A stretch of DNA of 35,660 nt from JAAFHZ01 sp964247085 (lineage in GTDB: Bacteria; Cyanobacteriota; Cyanobacteriia; Cyanobacteriales; Chamaesiphonaceae), in assembly GCA_964247085.1 (NCBI GenBank), contig CAXTSX010000038.1, positions 1 through 35,660 on the forward strand, written 5' to 3'. The notes under the pieces were generated by a model that was not told the DNA's origin, made no database searches, and saw only the letters and a program-made list of their open reading frames with translations. Positions within the stretch are counted from its first letter, which is position 1. Each line of letters begins with the position of its first letter. Shown here piece after piece: positions 1-8,275 of the stretch. The position numbers and the translations under genes were made by a program.

Positions 1-354
1 GCAACGCTTATTACTCATGAACTTGATGCAATGGCCCAAGCAGAATGGCGATTGCTGTTCATTCTACGTCAATGGCCTGAACAAATCGCGTCAGCTACCT
101 TTATTATTCTTCATGTACCACTGATAGCTGGAATACTGTGGCTAACAAATAATGAATCTGGGCGTATTCTTTATTGGTCACGAATCGTAGTTGCTACATT
201 TCTCATCATTCATGCTGGGCTGCACCGGTTATTAGAGCATCATCCTAACTATACTTTTGACTCGCCGCTTTCTTTGAGTCTTATTTATGGAGGTGGTTTC
301 CTGGGTCTTGTTTACTGGGTTTTGATTTTTTATCTGGGCAGCGAAACGATTTAG
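1..354 (+). CDS. Small multi-pass membrane protein, 5' end outside window
   Basis: The frame is open from the first base of the window to a TAG at 352-354, so the gene very likely starts upstream. The ATG at 31 is probably internal, because the residues before it (THELDA) look like part of the protein. About 117 residues are visible, with three hydrophobic segments, around residues 30-47, 58-73 and 90-112. The pattern of an N-terminal HE-D motif followed by EWR resembles a family of small bacterial membrane proteins of unknown function (I think of DUF6713, from memory and not checked). No function can be assigned. The 3' end overlaps the end of the convergent antitoxin gene by 4 bases, so the two genes share no operon. 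Confidence 0.6.
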   Translation, partial: ATLITHELDAMAQAEWRLLFILRQWPEQIASATFIILHVPLIAGILWLTNNESGRILYWSRIVVATFLIIHAGLHRLLEHHPNYTFDSPLSLSLIYGGGFLGLVYWVLIFYLGSETI

Positions 355-620
355 GCATCCACCCTCAAGGCTGGGAGAGCCGTAACAGCTTGCCCTAATG
401 CTATTTCATTCAGCCCTCGTGTAATTCCAGCAGTTGTTTCGAGATATTCAATCCGATCGAGTAATTGTTGATATCCGGAAGCGCTTTGCACTACCAGCTC
501 AGAGACTCCATTAATGGTTAGTACCAACGGAGCTTTAGTTTCTTTCAGTTGATCAATGAAACTAGAGGTATTGCGCTTGAAATTAGACAGAGAATTAATG
601 TCTCGACTGATATCTAGCAT
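351..620 (-). CDS. Phd/YefM-type antitoxin, apparently orphan
   Basis: The protein is 89 residues starting at MLDISRDINSLSNF. The N-terminal half has the layout of Phd/YefM antitoxins: a short beta strand, a helix ending near residue 25 (SSFIDQLKET), then a strand-turn region with PLVLTINGVSELVV that forms the DNA-binding dimer. The C-terminal half is helical (YQQLLDRIEYLET) and would bind a toxin. The frame runs upstream to a TTG at 725, but the upstream residues are low-complexity and do not fit the fold, so I chose the ATG at 620. No RelE/ParE/Doc toxin follows. The downstream side is taken by a convergent membrane-protein gene, with a 4-base overlap. It may be a solitary regulator or a relic of a lost toxin-antitoxin pair. 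Confidence 0.7.
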   Translation of the reverse strand: MLDISRDINSLSNFKRNTSSFIDQLKETKAPLVLTINGVSELVVQSASGYQQLLDRIEYLETTAGITRGLNEIALGQAVTALPALRVDA

Positions 621-628
621 GAAATTTA

Positions 629-650
629 CATTAAATATGATGTTTAAATG
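629..650. promoter_or_regulatory. Imperfect palindrome upstream of antitoxin, possible operator
   Basis: CATTAAA at 629-635 and TTTAAATG at 643-650 form an inverted repeat with one base of asymmetry, ending 9 bases upstream of the antitoxin ATG. Phd/YefM antitoxins normally bind such palindromes to repress their own promoter, so this is a candidate operator. The assignment rests on position and symmetry only. Confidence 0.3.
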
Positions 651-745
651 ATGCCACATTTTTCTAATTGATGTCAAATCCAAAACGATTTGTATCGGTA
701 CTGACATTTCATAGCTGCTAATCAAAATCCGGCGATCGCTCTTGA

Positions 746-751
746 TATAAT
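746..751 (+). promoter_or_regulatory. Candidate -10 box of ppsA
   Basis: A perfect TATAAT at 746-751 lies 38 bases upstream of the ppsA start. It sits between two GCGATCGC (HIP1) words at 732-739 and 761-768. No convincing TTGACA-like -35 box is visible at the expected distance. Confidence 0.4.
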
Positions 752-789
752 GAATCTAGAGCGATCGCAACCTTCATGGGAACAGCATT

Positions 790-3225
790 ATGCAAGATAC
801 TGAACGGCAAATGTTCGGCGTGCCTAAGGAACAAGCTTTGATCCTAGAACTGAAAAATGTGGGATTGCATGAAATTCATTTAGTCGGCGGTAAGAATGCG
901 TCCCTCGGTGAAATGATTCAGCAATTGCAACCCGAAGGTATCCAGGTACCAGGAGGTTTTGCTACCACTGCTCATGCCTATCGATCGTTTATCCAAAGTG
1001 CCGGGTTAGCATCTAAGTTACAACACTTATTTACGGGGCTGGATACTGAAAATGTCCAAGAACTGCAACAGGTGGGGCAACAGGTGCGATCGATCATGCT
1101 GCAAGCGCCTTTACCAGCAGATTTGACCGCCGCCATTGCCACCGCTTACCAGGAAATGGGCGATCGATACGGCTCCAATACCGATGTGGCGGTTAGATCC
1201 AGTGCTACCGCCGAAGATTTACCGGATGCCAGCTTTGCTGGCCAGCAAGAGACCTATCTGAATGTTCACGGCCTGGCAAGTGTGTTAGAAGCTTGCCATA
1301 AATGCTTTGCTTCAGTCTTTACCGATCGAGCGATTTCTTACCGCCAGTTGAAAGGGTTCGATCACCTTGAAGTGGCGCTATCGGTGGGAGTCCAAAAAAT
1401 GGTGCGATCGGACTTAGCTTGCTCTGGGGTGATGTTCTCGATCGATACTGAAAGTGGTTTCAAAGATGTAGCACTGATTACGGCGGCCTACGGTCTCGGA
1501 GAAAATGTTGTGCAGGGTTCCGTCAATCCTGATGAATATTTTGTCTTTAAACCCACCCTGAAAACCGGGCACCGGCCCATTATTAAAAAGCGCTTGGGCA
1601 GTAAAGAAATCAAGATGGTTTATAGCTCCCACAGCTCGGAGCAGACTAAAAACATTCCGGTGCCGATCGAAGAAAGTCAGCAATTTGCCCTCACCGATGA
1701 TGAAGTTCTGCAATTGGGGCGGTGGGCAACCCAGATTGAAGAGCATTACTCACGGGTGCGCGGTGGGCACAGCCCGATGGATATTGAATGGGCCAAGGAC
1801 GGCAAAACTAACGAATTGTTTATTGTCCAGGCTCGCCCCGAAACAGTCCAGTCCCAAAAGAGTGAGGCCGTACTGCGCAGTTATCACTTGACGACTACCC
1901 CCACGCAATCGCCGATCGTTGTAGGGCGGGCTGTGGGCGATCGCATTGGCCAGGGAACAGCCCGGGTGATCTTAGAAGTAGCTGATATCAAACAGTTTCA
2001 AGCTGGAGAGGTCTTAGTCACCAACCGCACCGACCCTGATTGGGAACCAATTATGAAACGGGCTAGTGCGATCGTCACTAATCAAGGGGGTAGGACTTGT
2101 CATGCGGCGATCATTGCCCGGGAATTGGGCATTCCGGCTATTGTGGGTTGCGATAACGCCACTAAGCAGATCACCAACGGCCAAGCCATTACAGCCAGTT
2201 GTGCTGAGGGCGAAGAAGGGCGAATCTATGCCGGACTATTGCCTTTTCATATCGAAGAAGTGACCCTCGATAATCTGCCGCCGACCCATACCCAGATTTT
2301 GATGAATGTCGGCAACCCGGAAGAAGCTTTGCGACTAGCGGCGATTCCCAATGATGGCGTGGGATTGGCGCGGCTCGAGTTTATTATTGCCAACCATATC
2401 AAAGTACATCCCCTGGCACTGTTGAACTTTGATCGATTGACCGACCCGGCCATCCAAGCCCAGATTGCCCAACAGACCTTGGGCTATGACGATAAACCCC
2501 AATTTTTTGTCGATAAGATTGCCCAAGGAGTAGGATCGATCGCTGCTGCTTTTTATCCCAAGCCAGTGATTGTGCGGTTGTCCGATTTCAAGAGCAATGA
2601 ATATGCCAACCTCCTTGGTGGCCGCGAGTTTGAACCCCACGAGGAAAACCCGATGCTCGGTTGGCGGGGAGCGGCGCGGTACTGTGACGATCGCTACCGA
2701 GCAGGGTTTAGCCTAGAATGTGTGGCGCTCAAACGAGTCCGCGAGGAAATGGGCTTAGATAATGTGATTTTGATGGTGCCCTTCTGTCGCACCCCCGAAG
2801 AGGGTAAAGCGGTAATTGCCGAGATGGCCAAGCATGGTCTAGTACAGGGGCAAAATGGCCTGCAAGTCTATGTAATGTGCGAGCTACCTAGCAATGTGCT
2901 GATGGCGGCGGAGTTTTGTGAGGTGTTTGATGGCTTCTCGATCGGATCCAATGATCTGACCCAACTCACCTTAGGACTCGATCGCGACTCCGCCTTGGTG
3001 GCTCATTTATTTGATGAACGTAACCTAGCTGTCCAAAGAATGATTGCTATGGCCATCAAAACTGCCAAGGCACAAGGACGCAAGATTGGAATCTGTGGCC
3101 AAGCACCTAGTGACTACCCGGAGTTTGCCAAATTTTTAGTCGAGCAGGGCATTGATTCGATCAGTTTAAATCCCGATTCCGTGATTAAAACCAGACTAGC
3201 GATCGCCTCGATCGAACATCCATAA
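790..3225 (+). CDS. ppsA: Phosphoenolpyruvate synthase (pyruvate, water dikinase)
   Basis: The enzyme converts pyruvate, ATP and water to phosphoenolpyruvate, AMP and phosphate, the gluconeogenic entry step. The 811-residue protein has the full family layout. The ATP-grasp (PPDK N-terminal) domain covers about residues 20-355, with GGKNASLGEM near the start. The swivelling phosphohistidine domain has GGRTCHAAI, with catalytic His near 438. The C-terminal PEP-binding barrel, about 490-800, has CELPSNV, GSNDLTQL and the active-site Cys of GICGQAPSD near 769. The length is normal. The start is the ATG at 790; the ATG at 776 is out of frame. It stands alone, with a tRNA gene following on the same strand. 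Confidence 0.95.
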   Translation: MQDTERQMFGVPKEQALILELKNVGLHEIHLVGGKNASLGEMIQQLQPEGIQVPGGFATTAHAYRSFIQSAGLASKLQHLFTGLDTENVQELQQVGQQVRSIMLQAPLPADLTAAIATAYQEMGDRYGSNTDVAVRSSATAEDLPDASFAGQQETYLNVHGLASVLEACHKCFASVFTDRAISYRQLKGFDHLEVALSVGVQKMVRSDLACSGVMFSIDTESGFKDVALITAAYGLGENVVQGSVNPDEYFVFKPTLKTGHRPIIKKRLGSKEIKMVYSSHSSEQTKNIPVPIEESQQFALTDDEVLQLGRWATQIEEHYSRVRGGHSPMDIEWAKDGKTNELFIVQARPETVQSQKSEAVLRSYHLTTTPTQSPIVVGRAVGDRIGQGTARVILEVADIKQFQAGEVLVTNRTDPDWEPIMKRASAIVTNQGGRTCHAAIIARELGIPAIVGCDNATKQITNGQAITASCAEGEEGRIYAGLLPFHIEEVTLDNLPPTHTQILMNVGNPEEALRLAAIPNDGVGLARLEFIIANHIKVHPLALLNFDRLTDPAIQAQIAQQTLGYDDKPQFFVDKIAQGVGSIAAAFYPKPVIVRLSDFKSNEYANLLGGREFEPHEENPMLGWRGAARYCDDRYRAGFSLECVALKRVREEMGLDNVILMVPFCRTPEEGKAVIAEMAKHGLVQGQNGLQVYVMCELPSNVLMAAEFCEVFDGFSIGSNDLTQLTLGLDRDSALVAHLFDERNLAVQRMIAMAIKTAKAQGRKIGICGQAPSDYPEFAKFLVEQGIDSISLNPDSVIKTRLAIASIEHP

Positions 3226-3299
3226 ATCCCATTTTTTAAAATCATCTTGCGTTCTTCCCAAACTTCATGCTATAAATAAAAGCCGTGCGACATGCACGC

Positions 3300-3371
3300 G
3301 GGTGGCTAGCTCAATGGTAGAGTACTCGGCTTTTAACCGATTTGCTCCGGGTTCGAGCCCCGGGCCACCCA
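3300..3371 (+). tRNA. trnK: tRNA-Lys (anticodon UUU)
   Basis: A complete 72-base cloverleaf can be folded. The acceptor stem GGGTGGC (3300-3306) pairs with GCCACCC (3364-3370). The D stem is GCTC/GAGT. The anticodon loop is CTTTTAA, with anticodon TTT. The T stem CCGGG/CCCGG encloses the loop TTCGAGC. The discriminator base is A at 3371. The CCA end is not encoded and must be added after transcription, as is usual in cyanobacteria. The first pair of the anticodon stem is a C-T mismatch. Confidence 0.95.
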
Positions 3372-3450
3372 TTTTTTAATTTACGGTATTTCTATCTTTA
3401 GTAGAAACTGCTACTTATTGATACCAATTAGCCAAATACCTGCAGAGAAC

Positions 3451-3480
3451 TTGTCTAAAGTTTGGTAAAGTATTTACATA
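3451..3480 (+). promoter_or_regulatory. Candidate aldolase promoter
   Basis: TTGTCT at 3451-3456 and TACATA at 3475-3480 are separated by 18 bases, about 65 bases upstream of the aldolase ATG. TAGATAAT just downstream is an alternative -10. The region is AT-rich and holds no gene. Confidence 0.3.
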
Positions 3481-3544
3481 GATAATGAAGTAAGAAGTAC
3501 TCACATCTTTATTTGTATATATTAAATTTTAGGAGGATTATCTA

Positions 3545-4621
3545 ATGGCACTAGTCCCTATGCGGTTATTGTTAGACCATGCTGCTGAACATGGTTATGG
3601 CATCCCTGCTTACAATGTGAACAACATGGAGCAGATTCAAGCAATTATGCAGGCTGCTAAAGAAACTGATAGCCCAGTAATTCTGCAAGCATCACGGGGT
3701 GCTAGAACTTATGCTGGTGAGGCTTTTCTGAAGCACTTGATCTTAGCGGCAGTGGAAACCTACCCAGAGATTCCGATCTGTATGCACCAAGACCATGGCA
3801 ATAGCCCTGCTACTTGCTACTCTGCCATGAAGCATGGTTTTACCAGCGTCATGATGGACGGTTCTTTAGAAGCAGACGCTAAGACTCCAGCCAGCTTTGA
3901 ATATAACGTTAATACTACTCGTCAAGTTGTCGATGTTGCTCATGCGATCGGCGTCAGTGTCGAAGGTGAATTAGGTTGTTTGGGTTCCTTGGAAACTGGC
4001 CAAGGTGAAGCCGAAGACGGCCACGGTTTTGAAGGTGTATTGTCTCACGACCAACTGCTCACTGACCCTGACGAAGCTGTTGAATTTGTGGAAACTACTG
4101 GTGTAGACGCTTTGGCCGTAGCCATTGGGACTAGCCACGGTGCTTACAAGTTTACCCGTAAGCCTACTGGTGAAGTATTAGCCATCAGCCGGATTGAAGA
4201 AATTCACAATCGCCTGCCCAACACTCACTTGGTAATGCATGGTTCTTCTTCAGTTCCTGAAGACTTGATCGCCATCATAAACAAGTTTGGCGGTAAGATT
4301 CCTGAAACCTACGGCGTACCTTTAGAAGAAATTCAAAAAGGTATCAAGTGCGGTGTGCGGAAAGTAAATATCGACACCGACAACCGTCTAGCTATTACCG
4401 CTGCTGTACGGGAAGCTTTATTTGCGAAGCCTGAAGAATTTGACCCTCGTCACTTCCTGAAGCCTTCCATCAAATACATGCAAGCAGTTTGTGCCGAGCG
4501 TTACAACGCTTTCTGGTCTGCTGGTAAAGCTAGCAAAATCAAGACTATGTCTTTGGATGACTTTGCTGCTAAATATGCCAAGGGCGAAATTAAAGGACCT
4601 AAGACTACTGTTTCTGTGTAG
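3545..4621 (+). CDS. fbaA: Class II fructose-1,6-bisphosphate aldolase, Calvin-cycle type
   Basis: The enzyme cleaves or forms fructose-1,6-bisphosphate (and sedoheptulose-1,7-bisphosphate in the Calvin cycle) using a divalent metal, usually Zn2+. The protein has 358 residues, the usual length for the photosynthetic class II form. Visible signatures are NVNNMEQ near residue 25, the active-site MHQDHGN near 80-86, VEGELG near 140, GTSHGAYKF with a metal-binding His near 200, and VMHGSSS with a further His. A strong ribosome site, AGGAGG at 3531-3536, sits 8 bases before the ATG. A terminator directly follows, so the gene is monocistronic. Codon use is even and HIP1 words are few, as expected for a highly expressed gene. 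Confidence 0.95.
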   Translation: MALVPMRLLLDHAAEHGYGIPAYNVNNMEQIQAIMQAAKETDSPVILQASRGARTYAGEAFLKHLILAAVETYPEIPICMHQDHGNSPATCYSAMKHGFTSVMMDGSLEADAKTPASFEYNVNTTRQVVDVAHAIGVSVEGELGCLGSLETGQGEAEDGHGFEGVLSHDQLLTDPDEAVEFVETTGVDALAVAIGTSHGAYKFTRKPTGEVLAISRIEEIHNRLPNTHLVMHGSSSVPEDLIAIINKFGGKIPETYGVPLEEIQKGIKCGVRKVNIDTDNRLAITAAVREALFAKPEEFDPRHFLKPSIKYMQAVCAERYNAFWSAGKASKIKTMSLDDFAAKYAKGEIKGPKTTVSV

Positions 4622-4637
4622 TTTTAACTGATGATTG

Positions 4638-4672
4638 AAAGAATTCCCTGGCTAGTTCCAGGGATTCTTTTT
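4638..4672 (+). terminator. Intrinsic terminator of the aldolase gene
   Basis: The stem AAAGAATTCCCTGG / CCAGGGATTCTTT (one bulged T) has the loop CTAGTT and runs into a T tract ending at 4672. It begins 17 bases after the aldolase stop codon. Confidence 0.85.
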
Positions 4673-4749
4673 GAGCCTTTTCCAGACTGGAAGTTTGCCT
4701 GTATCCTGGTTACTAATACAAAAATTTGAAATATTCCCTTACCTGTAAT

Positions 4750-5235
4750 ATGATGTCTTTCTTTCGCCCATTTATTTCTTTTCTACTAGTCTGCGTGACT
4801 GTCCTGCTAGTTAGTTGTAGTGATGGTTCTCAGGTGAAGGCTCCTACTTATTCTGATGCCCAGTTGGCTCAAATTCAGCTGGCTAGTAAAGGGGTGGCCG
4901 CTCTCGAAGGTCGTTTATCAGAGTTGTCTGACTTGATTGATAAAAAAGATTGGAATAATGTCCGATCTTTTATTCATGGACCTTTGGGTGAATTGCGCAC
5001 GCGCATGGTCGGTGTTTCTCGCGAACTTTTGCCAGCCCAACGTCAGCAAGCTTTACAAGTAGGCAAAGAAATCTTTGTACATCTCAATAAAATTGATTCA
5101 GCTGCTGCCGACAATAATCAGCAGTTGGCTGCTCTGAACTATAGCGAAGCCCTCAAAGATTTTGCTACTTTTGATAGTCTACTGCCTGAATTACCCAAAG
5201 CATCCCCATTAGAAGCTCCAGTGGACGCAACATAG
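4750..5235 (+). CDS. psbQ: Photosystem II protein PsbQ (CyanoQ) lipoprotein
   Basis: PsbQ is an extrinsic lumenal subunit that stabilises the oxygen-evolving side of photosystem II. The protein has about 161 residues. The N-terminal signal ends in the lipobox LLVSC, so it should be lipid-anchored through that Cys. The mature part is a four-helix bundle, with the family hallmark FIHGPLGELR around residues 72-81, followed by MVGVSRELLPAQ. A longer frame starts at a TTG (4726), but the ATG at 4750 puts the positively charged and hydrophobic signal segment at the N terminus as expected, so I chose it. An equally possible ATG follows at 4753. No strong ribosome site is seen. It lies between two terminators and is therefore its own unit. 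Confidence 0.9.
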   Translation: MMSFFRPFISFLLVCVTVLLVSCSDGSQVKAPTYSDAQLAQIQLASKGVAALEGRLSELSDLIDKKDWNNVRSFIHGPLGELRTRMVGVSRELLPAQRQQALQVGKEIFVHLNKIDSAAADNNQQLAALNYSEALKDFATFDSLLPELPKASPLEAPVDAT

Positions 5236-5265
5236 ATTTTCAACTTTTGAATTTAATCTATTGAA

Positions 5266-5290
5266 GGAGGGCTATCGCCCTCTTTTTTTT
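5266..5290 (+). terminator. Intrinsic terminator of psbQ
   Basis: GAGGGC at 5267-5272 pairs with GCCCTC at 5277-5282 around the loop TATC and is followed by an uninterrupted T run from 5283. The T run touches the stop codon of the convergent MFS gene. Confidence 0.85.
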
Positions 5291-6531
5291 TACACATCTG
5301 GAGTTGGGTTGCTGTATTGGCGTTGCGATCGAACAGCCAAAAACAGCACGGCAAAGGTAAAGATGCCCGCAATATATAAAGGATACGCATAGCTCACATA
5401 ACTGTGAGTGCTAACGGCTGATCCAGTTTCTTTTGCCAGTTTTTCAGCCGCTGTAATAGTTTTTTGATCGATCAGCAGAGCTGCCAAGATCGGACCAATG
5501 GCGTTAGAAATACTCAAGTAGGCGGCATTCACCCCCGAAGTCATGCCTTGCTCCGAGGGCTTGGTATTGATCGAAATCAGGGTACTGATCATCGGCTGTA
5601 CCAGGGAGTTAAAAATGGAAAAGACCAGACTCACCGCCACAAAATAAATAATATGAGGAATTACTGGCATTAGAGCAAAGCAAGCACTGCGAAAAAATAA
5701 CCCCAAAAACATAATCCGCGTAGTGCTGAGTCTTTTGGTCAGAAATTTAATTCCTTGGGTTTGCATCAAAACTCCGAGCACACCGAAGCTGAAAAACAAA
5801 AGACTAATCGAAGAAATATCTTGCCCCAGCACTTTGAGATAGTAAGGCTGGAAGGCAAAGGTGAACATCGTAAAAGTAGTCCCAGTCAAAAAAGTGACCA
5901 GCAATAATATGCCTACACCAGGGATGGCCAAGCCGGAAATAATATTTTTTAGCCCCAAATCAAAAACAGCACCTTTGGGAGTAGCATCTTTCAGAGTTTC
6001 TGGCAGCCAGCCGATCGTTAGGACCAAAGCAATGGTGGCCAAAATGGAAGAGGCCAAAAAAGGTGCACCGATCGATATCTTGGTGGCGTAAAAACTAATT
6101 AATGGTCCCATCACAAAACCCACTCCTAGGGAAGCCCCGAACAGCCCAAAAGCCCGCGCCCGCTCCTCCGGTTTACTAATGTCGGTAATAATGGCCTGAG
6201 CTACGGAGGTATTCCCCCCAGTGATGCCATCGAGAAACCGAGCAAAAAATAGCACAGCGGCGGTACTGGCGGTACCGGCAATAAAATTGGCCACGATCGT
6301 ACCAGCCAGACTAATAATTAACAATGGTTTGCGACCAAAGCGATCGGACAACTTGCCAATAATCGGCGTGGCGAAAAACTGGGCGATCGAATAGATTGCA
6401 AACAAAAAACTGGTTTCTAAGTCACTTAAGCCAAAGTGCCGACCATAGCCATAAATATTGGGAATTAGAACCGTAAAACTGAGAGCGTTGACAAAGTTGA
6501 TGAAAGTGACAATGCGCAGGGCTGGACTCAT
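5290..6531 (-). CDS. MFS transporter (drug/metabolite efflux type)
   Basis: This is a 413-residue inner-membrane secondary transporter with about twelve hydrophobic segments. The signature loop between helices 2 and 3 is GKLSDRFGRKPLL near residues 59-71, typical of motif A of proton-coupled efflux members (TetA/DHA1-like). Helix 5 has GASLGVGFVMGPL, resembling motif C of antiporters. The substrate cannot be told from the sequence. The start ATG at 6531 overlaps by one base the stop codon of a 58-codon ORF just upstream on the same strand (TAATG), which suggests coupled translation. The C-terminal end is convergent with psbQ. Confidence 0.85.
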   Translation of the reverse strand: MSPALRIVTFINFVNALSFTVLIPNIYGYGRHFGLSDLETSFLFAIYSIAQFFATPIIGKLSDRFGRKPLLIISLAGTIVANFIAGTASTAAVLFFARFLDGITGGNTSVAQAIITDISKPEERARAFGLFGASLGVGFVMGPLISFYATKISIGAPFLASSILATIALVLTIGWLPETLKDATPKGAVFDLGLKNIISGLAIPGVGILLLVTFLTGTTFTMFTFAFQPYYLKVLGQDISSISLLFFSFGVLGVLMQTQGIKFLTKRLSTTRIMFLGLFFRSACFALMPVIPHIIYFVAVSLVFSIFNSLVQPMISTLISINTKPSEQGMTSGVNAAYLSISNAIGPILAALLIDQKTITAAEKLAKETGSAVSTHSYVSYAYPLYIAGIFTFAVLFLAVRSQRQYSNPTPDV

Positions 6532-6707
6532 TAGTTGTTTCGGGGTGACAGGGCTAGCATACCTTGGTCAAAGGTATAAGCCGATTGGTGATATTGATGC
6601 TGCCGATAGACAGCCCACAACAATACTATAAAAGCACACAAGCCAACAGTGTAGAGCGGTTTAAAATCAACAGTCCAGACAATTTGAGAAGAGAATATTG
6701 ATGCCAT
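6531..6707 (-). CDS. Small single-span membrane protein coupled to the MFS gene
   Basis: An ATG at 6707 opens 58 codons ending in TAA at 6533-6531. The protein begins MASIFSSQIVWTVDFKPLY, has one clear transmembrane stretch (VGLCAFIVLLWAV, about residues 21-33), then a His/Gln-rich polar tail (RQHQYHQ). The stop overlaps the MFS start by one base, the typical geometry of re-initiation. I do not recognise the family. It could be a small accessory subunit of the transporter or a leader peptide that sets its expression. Evidence is the overlap plus the membrane-protein composition. Confidence 0.55.
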   Translation of the reverse strand: MASIFSSQIVWTVDFKPLYTVGLCAFIVLLWAVYRQHQYHQSAYTFDQGMLALSPRNN

Positions 6708-6729
6708 CCCTAGCTAACAAAGTTTTCGT

Positions 6730-6735
6730 TATAAT
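6730..6735 (+). promoter_or_regulatory. Candidate -10 box of crtD
   Basis: A perfect TATAAT lies 24 bases upstream of the crtD ATG, in the 52-base gap between the divergent small ORF and crtD. No clear -35 box is seen. Confidence 0.35.
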
Positions 6736-6759
6736 TTTAAGAAATGTAACGCAAGACTC

Positions 6760-8262
6760 ATGGCTAAAATTGCAGTGGTTGGGGCAGGAATTGGCGGATT
6801 AACTAGTGCTGCTCTGTTAGCCAAGCACGGCCATGAAGTAATTGTTTTCGATCAGGCGATCGTTCCCGGAGGCTGTGCTTCCACATTCCAGCGCCGAGGC
6901 TATACCTTTGATGTGGGTGCCACCCAAGTAGCTGGCCTGGAACCAGGCGGCATCCATCAGCGTATTTTTCAAGAACTAGAAATTGAGTTACCAGCGGCTA
7001 CTTTTTGCGATCCAGCCTGTGCTGTCTTTTTGCCTGATGAAACTGCACCTATCAACATTTGGCGTGATCCAGAACAATGGCAAGAGGAAAGACAACGGCA
7101 ATTTCCGGGCAGTGAGCCTTTTTGGCAGTTTATGGCTAAGTTGTTTGATATTAGTTGGGAATTTCAGTCCCGCGATCCGGTGTTGCCACCGCGCAATCTG
7201 TGGGATCTGGGTCAACTGCTAGCAGCGCTGCGTCCCAATACTTTTTTAACTGTTCCTTTTACGCTGGCCACCGTCGGCGATGCCCTAAAATGGTTTGGAT
7301 TGGCGAACAATAGACGGCTGCGGTTATTTCTGGACTTGCAGCTGAAGCTGTATTCTCAAGTTACTGCGGCGGATACGGCGTTGCTGTATGCCGCTACTGC
7401 CCTAGGGGTTTCCCAAGCACCCCAAGGTCTTTATCATCTGCAAGGTAGTATGCAGGTGCTGAGCGATCGATTGGTGGCTTCTTTAGAACGGGATGGTGGC
7501 AAATTATTAATGCGCCATCGAGTGATTGATATTCAAACCGATCGATTAACAACCACTGGCGTAACTGTGCAGTCAGCGCAAAACACTTGGCTAGAAACCG
7601 CTGATCAGGTAGTAGCCAATGTACCGATCCAAAATCTAGTGGATCTGGTGCAGGGTGATCTGGCTCAGAAATCTTTTTGGTGGCAAAACTATCGATCGAG
7701 CACTGCCAAACTACCCACTCCTTCTGCTGCTTTTGTGATTTATTTAGGAGTCGATCGAGCGGCCATTCCAGCTCATTGCCCACCACACCTGCAATTCTTG
7801 TACGATGAGCAGCAAATTATTGGCGAAAATAACTCCCTCTTTGTCTCGGTCAGTAAACCGGATGATGGCCGCGCACCGGAGGGTCGAGCGACAATCATTG
7901 CTTCTACTTTTACCGATCCTGACCGTTGGTATGCTCCCGGTGTGGATGTAGCGGCTTTGAAAGCGGAATATACCAAGACAGCGATCAATCGACTATCTAG
8001 TTATTTTCAGCTTACTCCAGAACTAATTAAAGTCTGCGAAGCAGGCACTCCTCAAACTTTTGAGCACTATACTGCTCGGCTGAAAGGGTTTGTCGGAGGA
8101 GTTGGTCAGCGGGTACCCAATTTTGGCCCCTTTGGCATTGCCAACCGCACACCGATCGATGGTTTGTGGTTGGTTGGTGACTCTACCCACCCTGGTGAAG
8201 GTACGGCGGGAGTGAGTTATTCGGCGTTAACTGTTGTGCGGCAAATTCAGCAACAGCTGTGA
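6760..8262 (+). CDS. crtD: Carotenoid C-3',4' desaturase-like FAD oxidoreductase (CrtD)
   Basis: The protein has 500 residues and begins with the FAD-binding Rossmann motif VVGAGIGGLTSAALL (residues 5-19) and EVIVFDQ, then PGGCASTFQRRGYTFDVGATQVAG. The C-terminal flavin motif is DGLWLVGDSTHPGEGTAGVSYSA near 465-490. Among the cyanobacterial desaturase/isomerase paralogues, the GATQVAGLEPGGIH and WRDPEQWQ stretches match my memory of CrtD (the slr1293 type), which works on the psi-end of carotenoids in myxol glycoside synthesis. They do not match CrtH or CrtO. This sub-assignment is from memory. It is divergent from the MFS unit and convergent with the SDR gene. Confidence 0.8.
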   Translation: MAKIAVVGAGIGGLTSAALLAKHGHEVIVFDQAIVPGGCASTFQRRGYTFDVGATQVAGLEPGGIHQRIFQELEIELPAATFCDPACAVFLPDETAPINIWRDPEQWQEERQRQFPGSEPFWQFMAKLFDISWEFQSRDPVLPPRNLWDLGQLLAALRPNTFLTVPFTLATVGDALKWFGLANNRRLRLFLDLQLKLYSQVTAADTALLYAATALGVSQAPQGLYHLQGSMQVLSDRLVASLERDGGKLLMRHRVIDIQTDRLTTTGVTVQSAQNTWLETADQVVANVPIQNLVDLVQGDLAQKSFWWQNYRSSTAKLPTPSAAFVIYLGVDRAAIPAHCPPHLQFLYDEQQIIGENNSLFVSVSKPDDGRAPEGRATIIASTFTDPDRWYAPGVDVAALKAEYTKTAINRLSSYFQLTPELIKVCEAGTPQTFEHYTARLKGFVGGVGQRVPNFGPFGIANRTPIDGLWLVGDSTHPGEGTAGVSYSALTVVRQIQQQL

Positions 8263-8275
8263 TTTATTTCTGGGT

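Noticed and set aside
732..768. GCGATCGC repeats as a specific regulatory element
   Set aside because: These are HIP1 words spread through the whole window, including coding regions, so they are not specific to this promoter.
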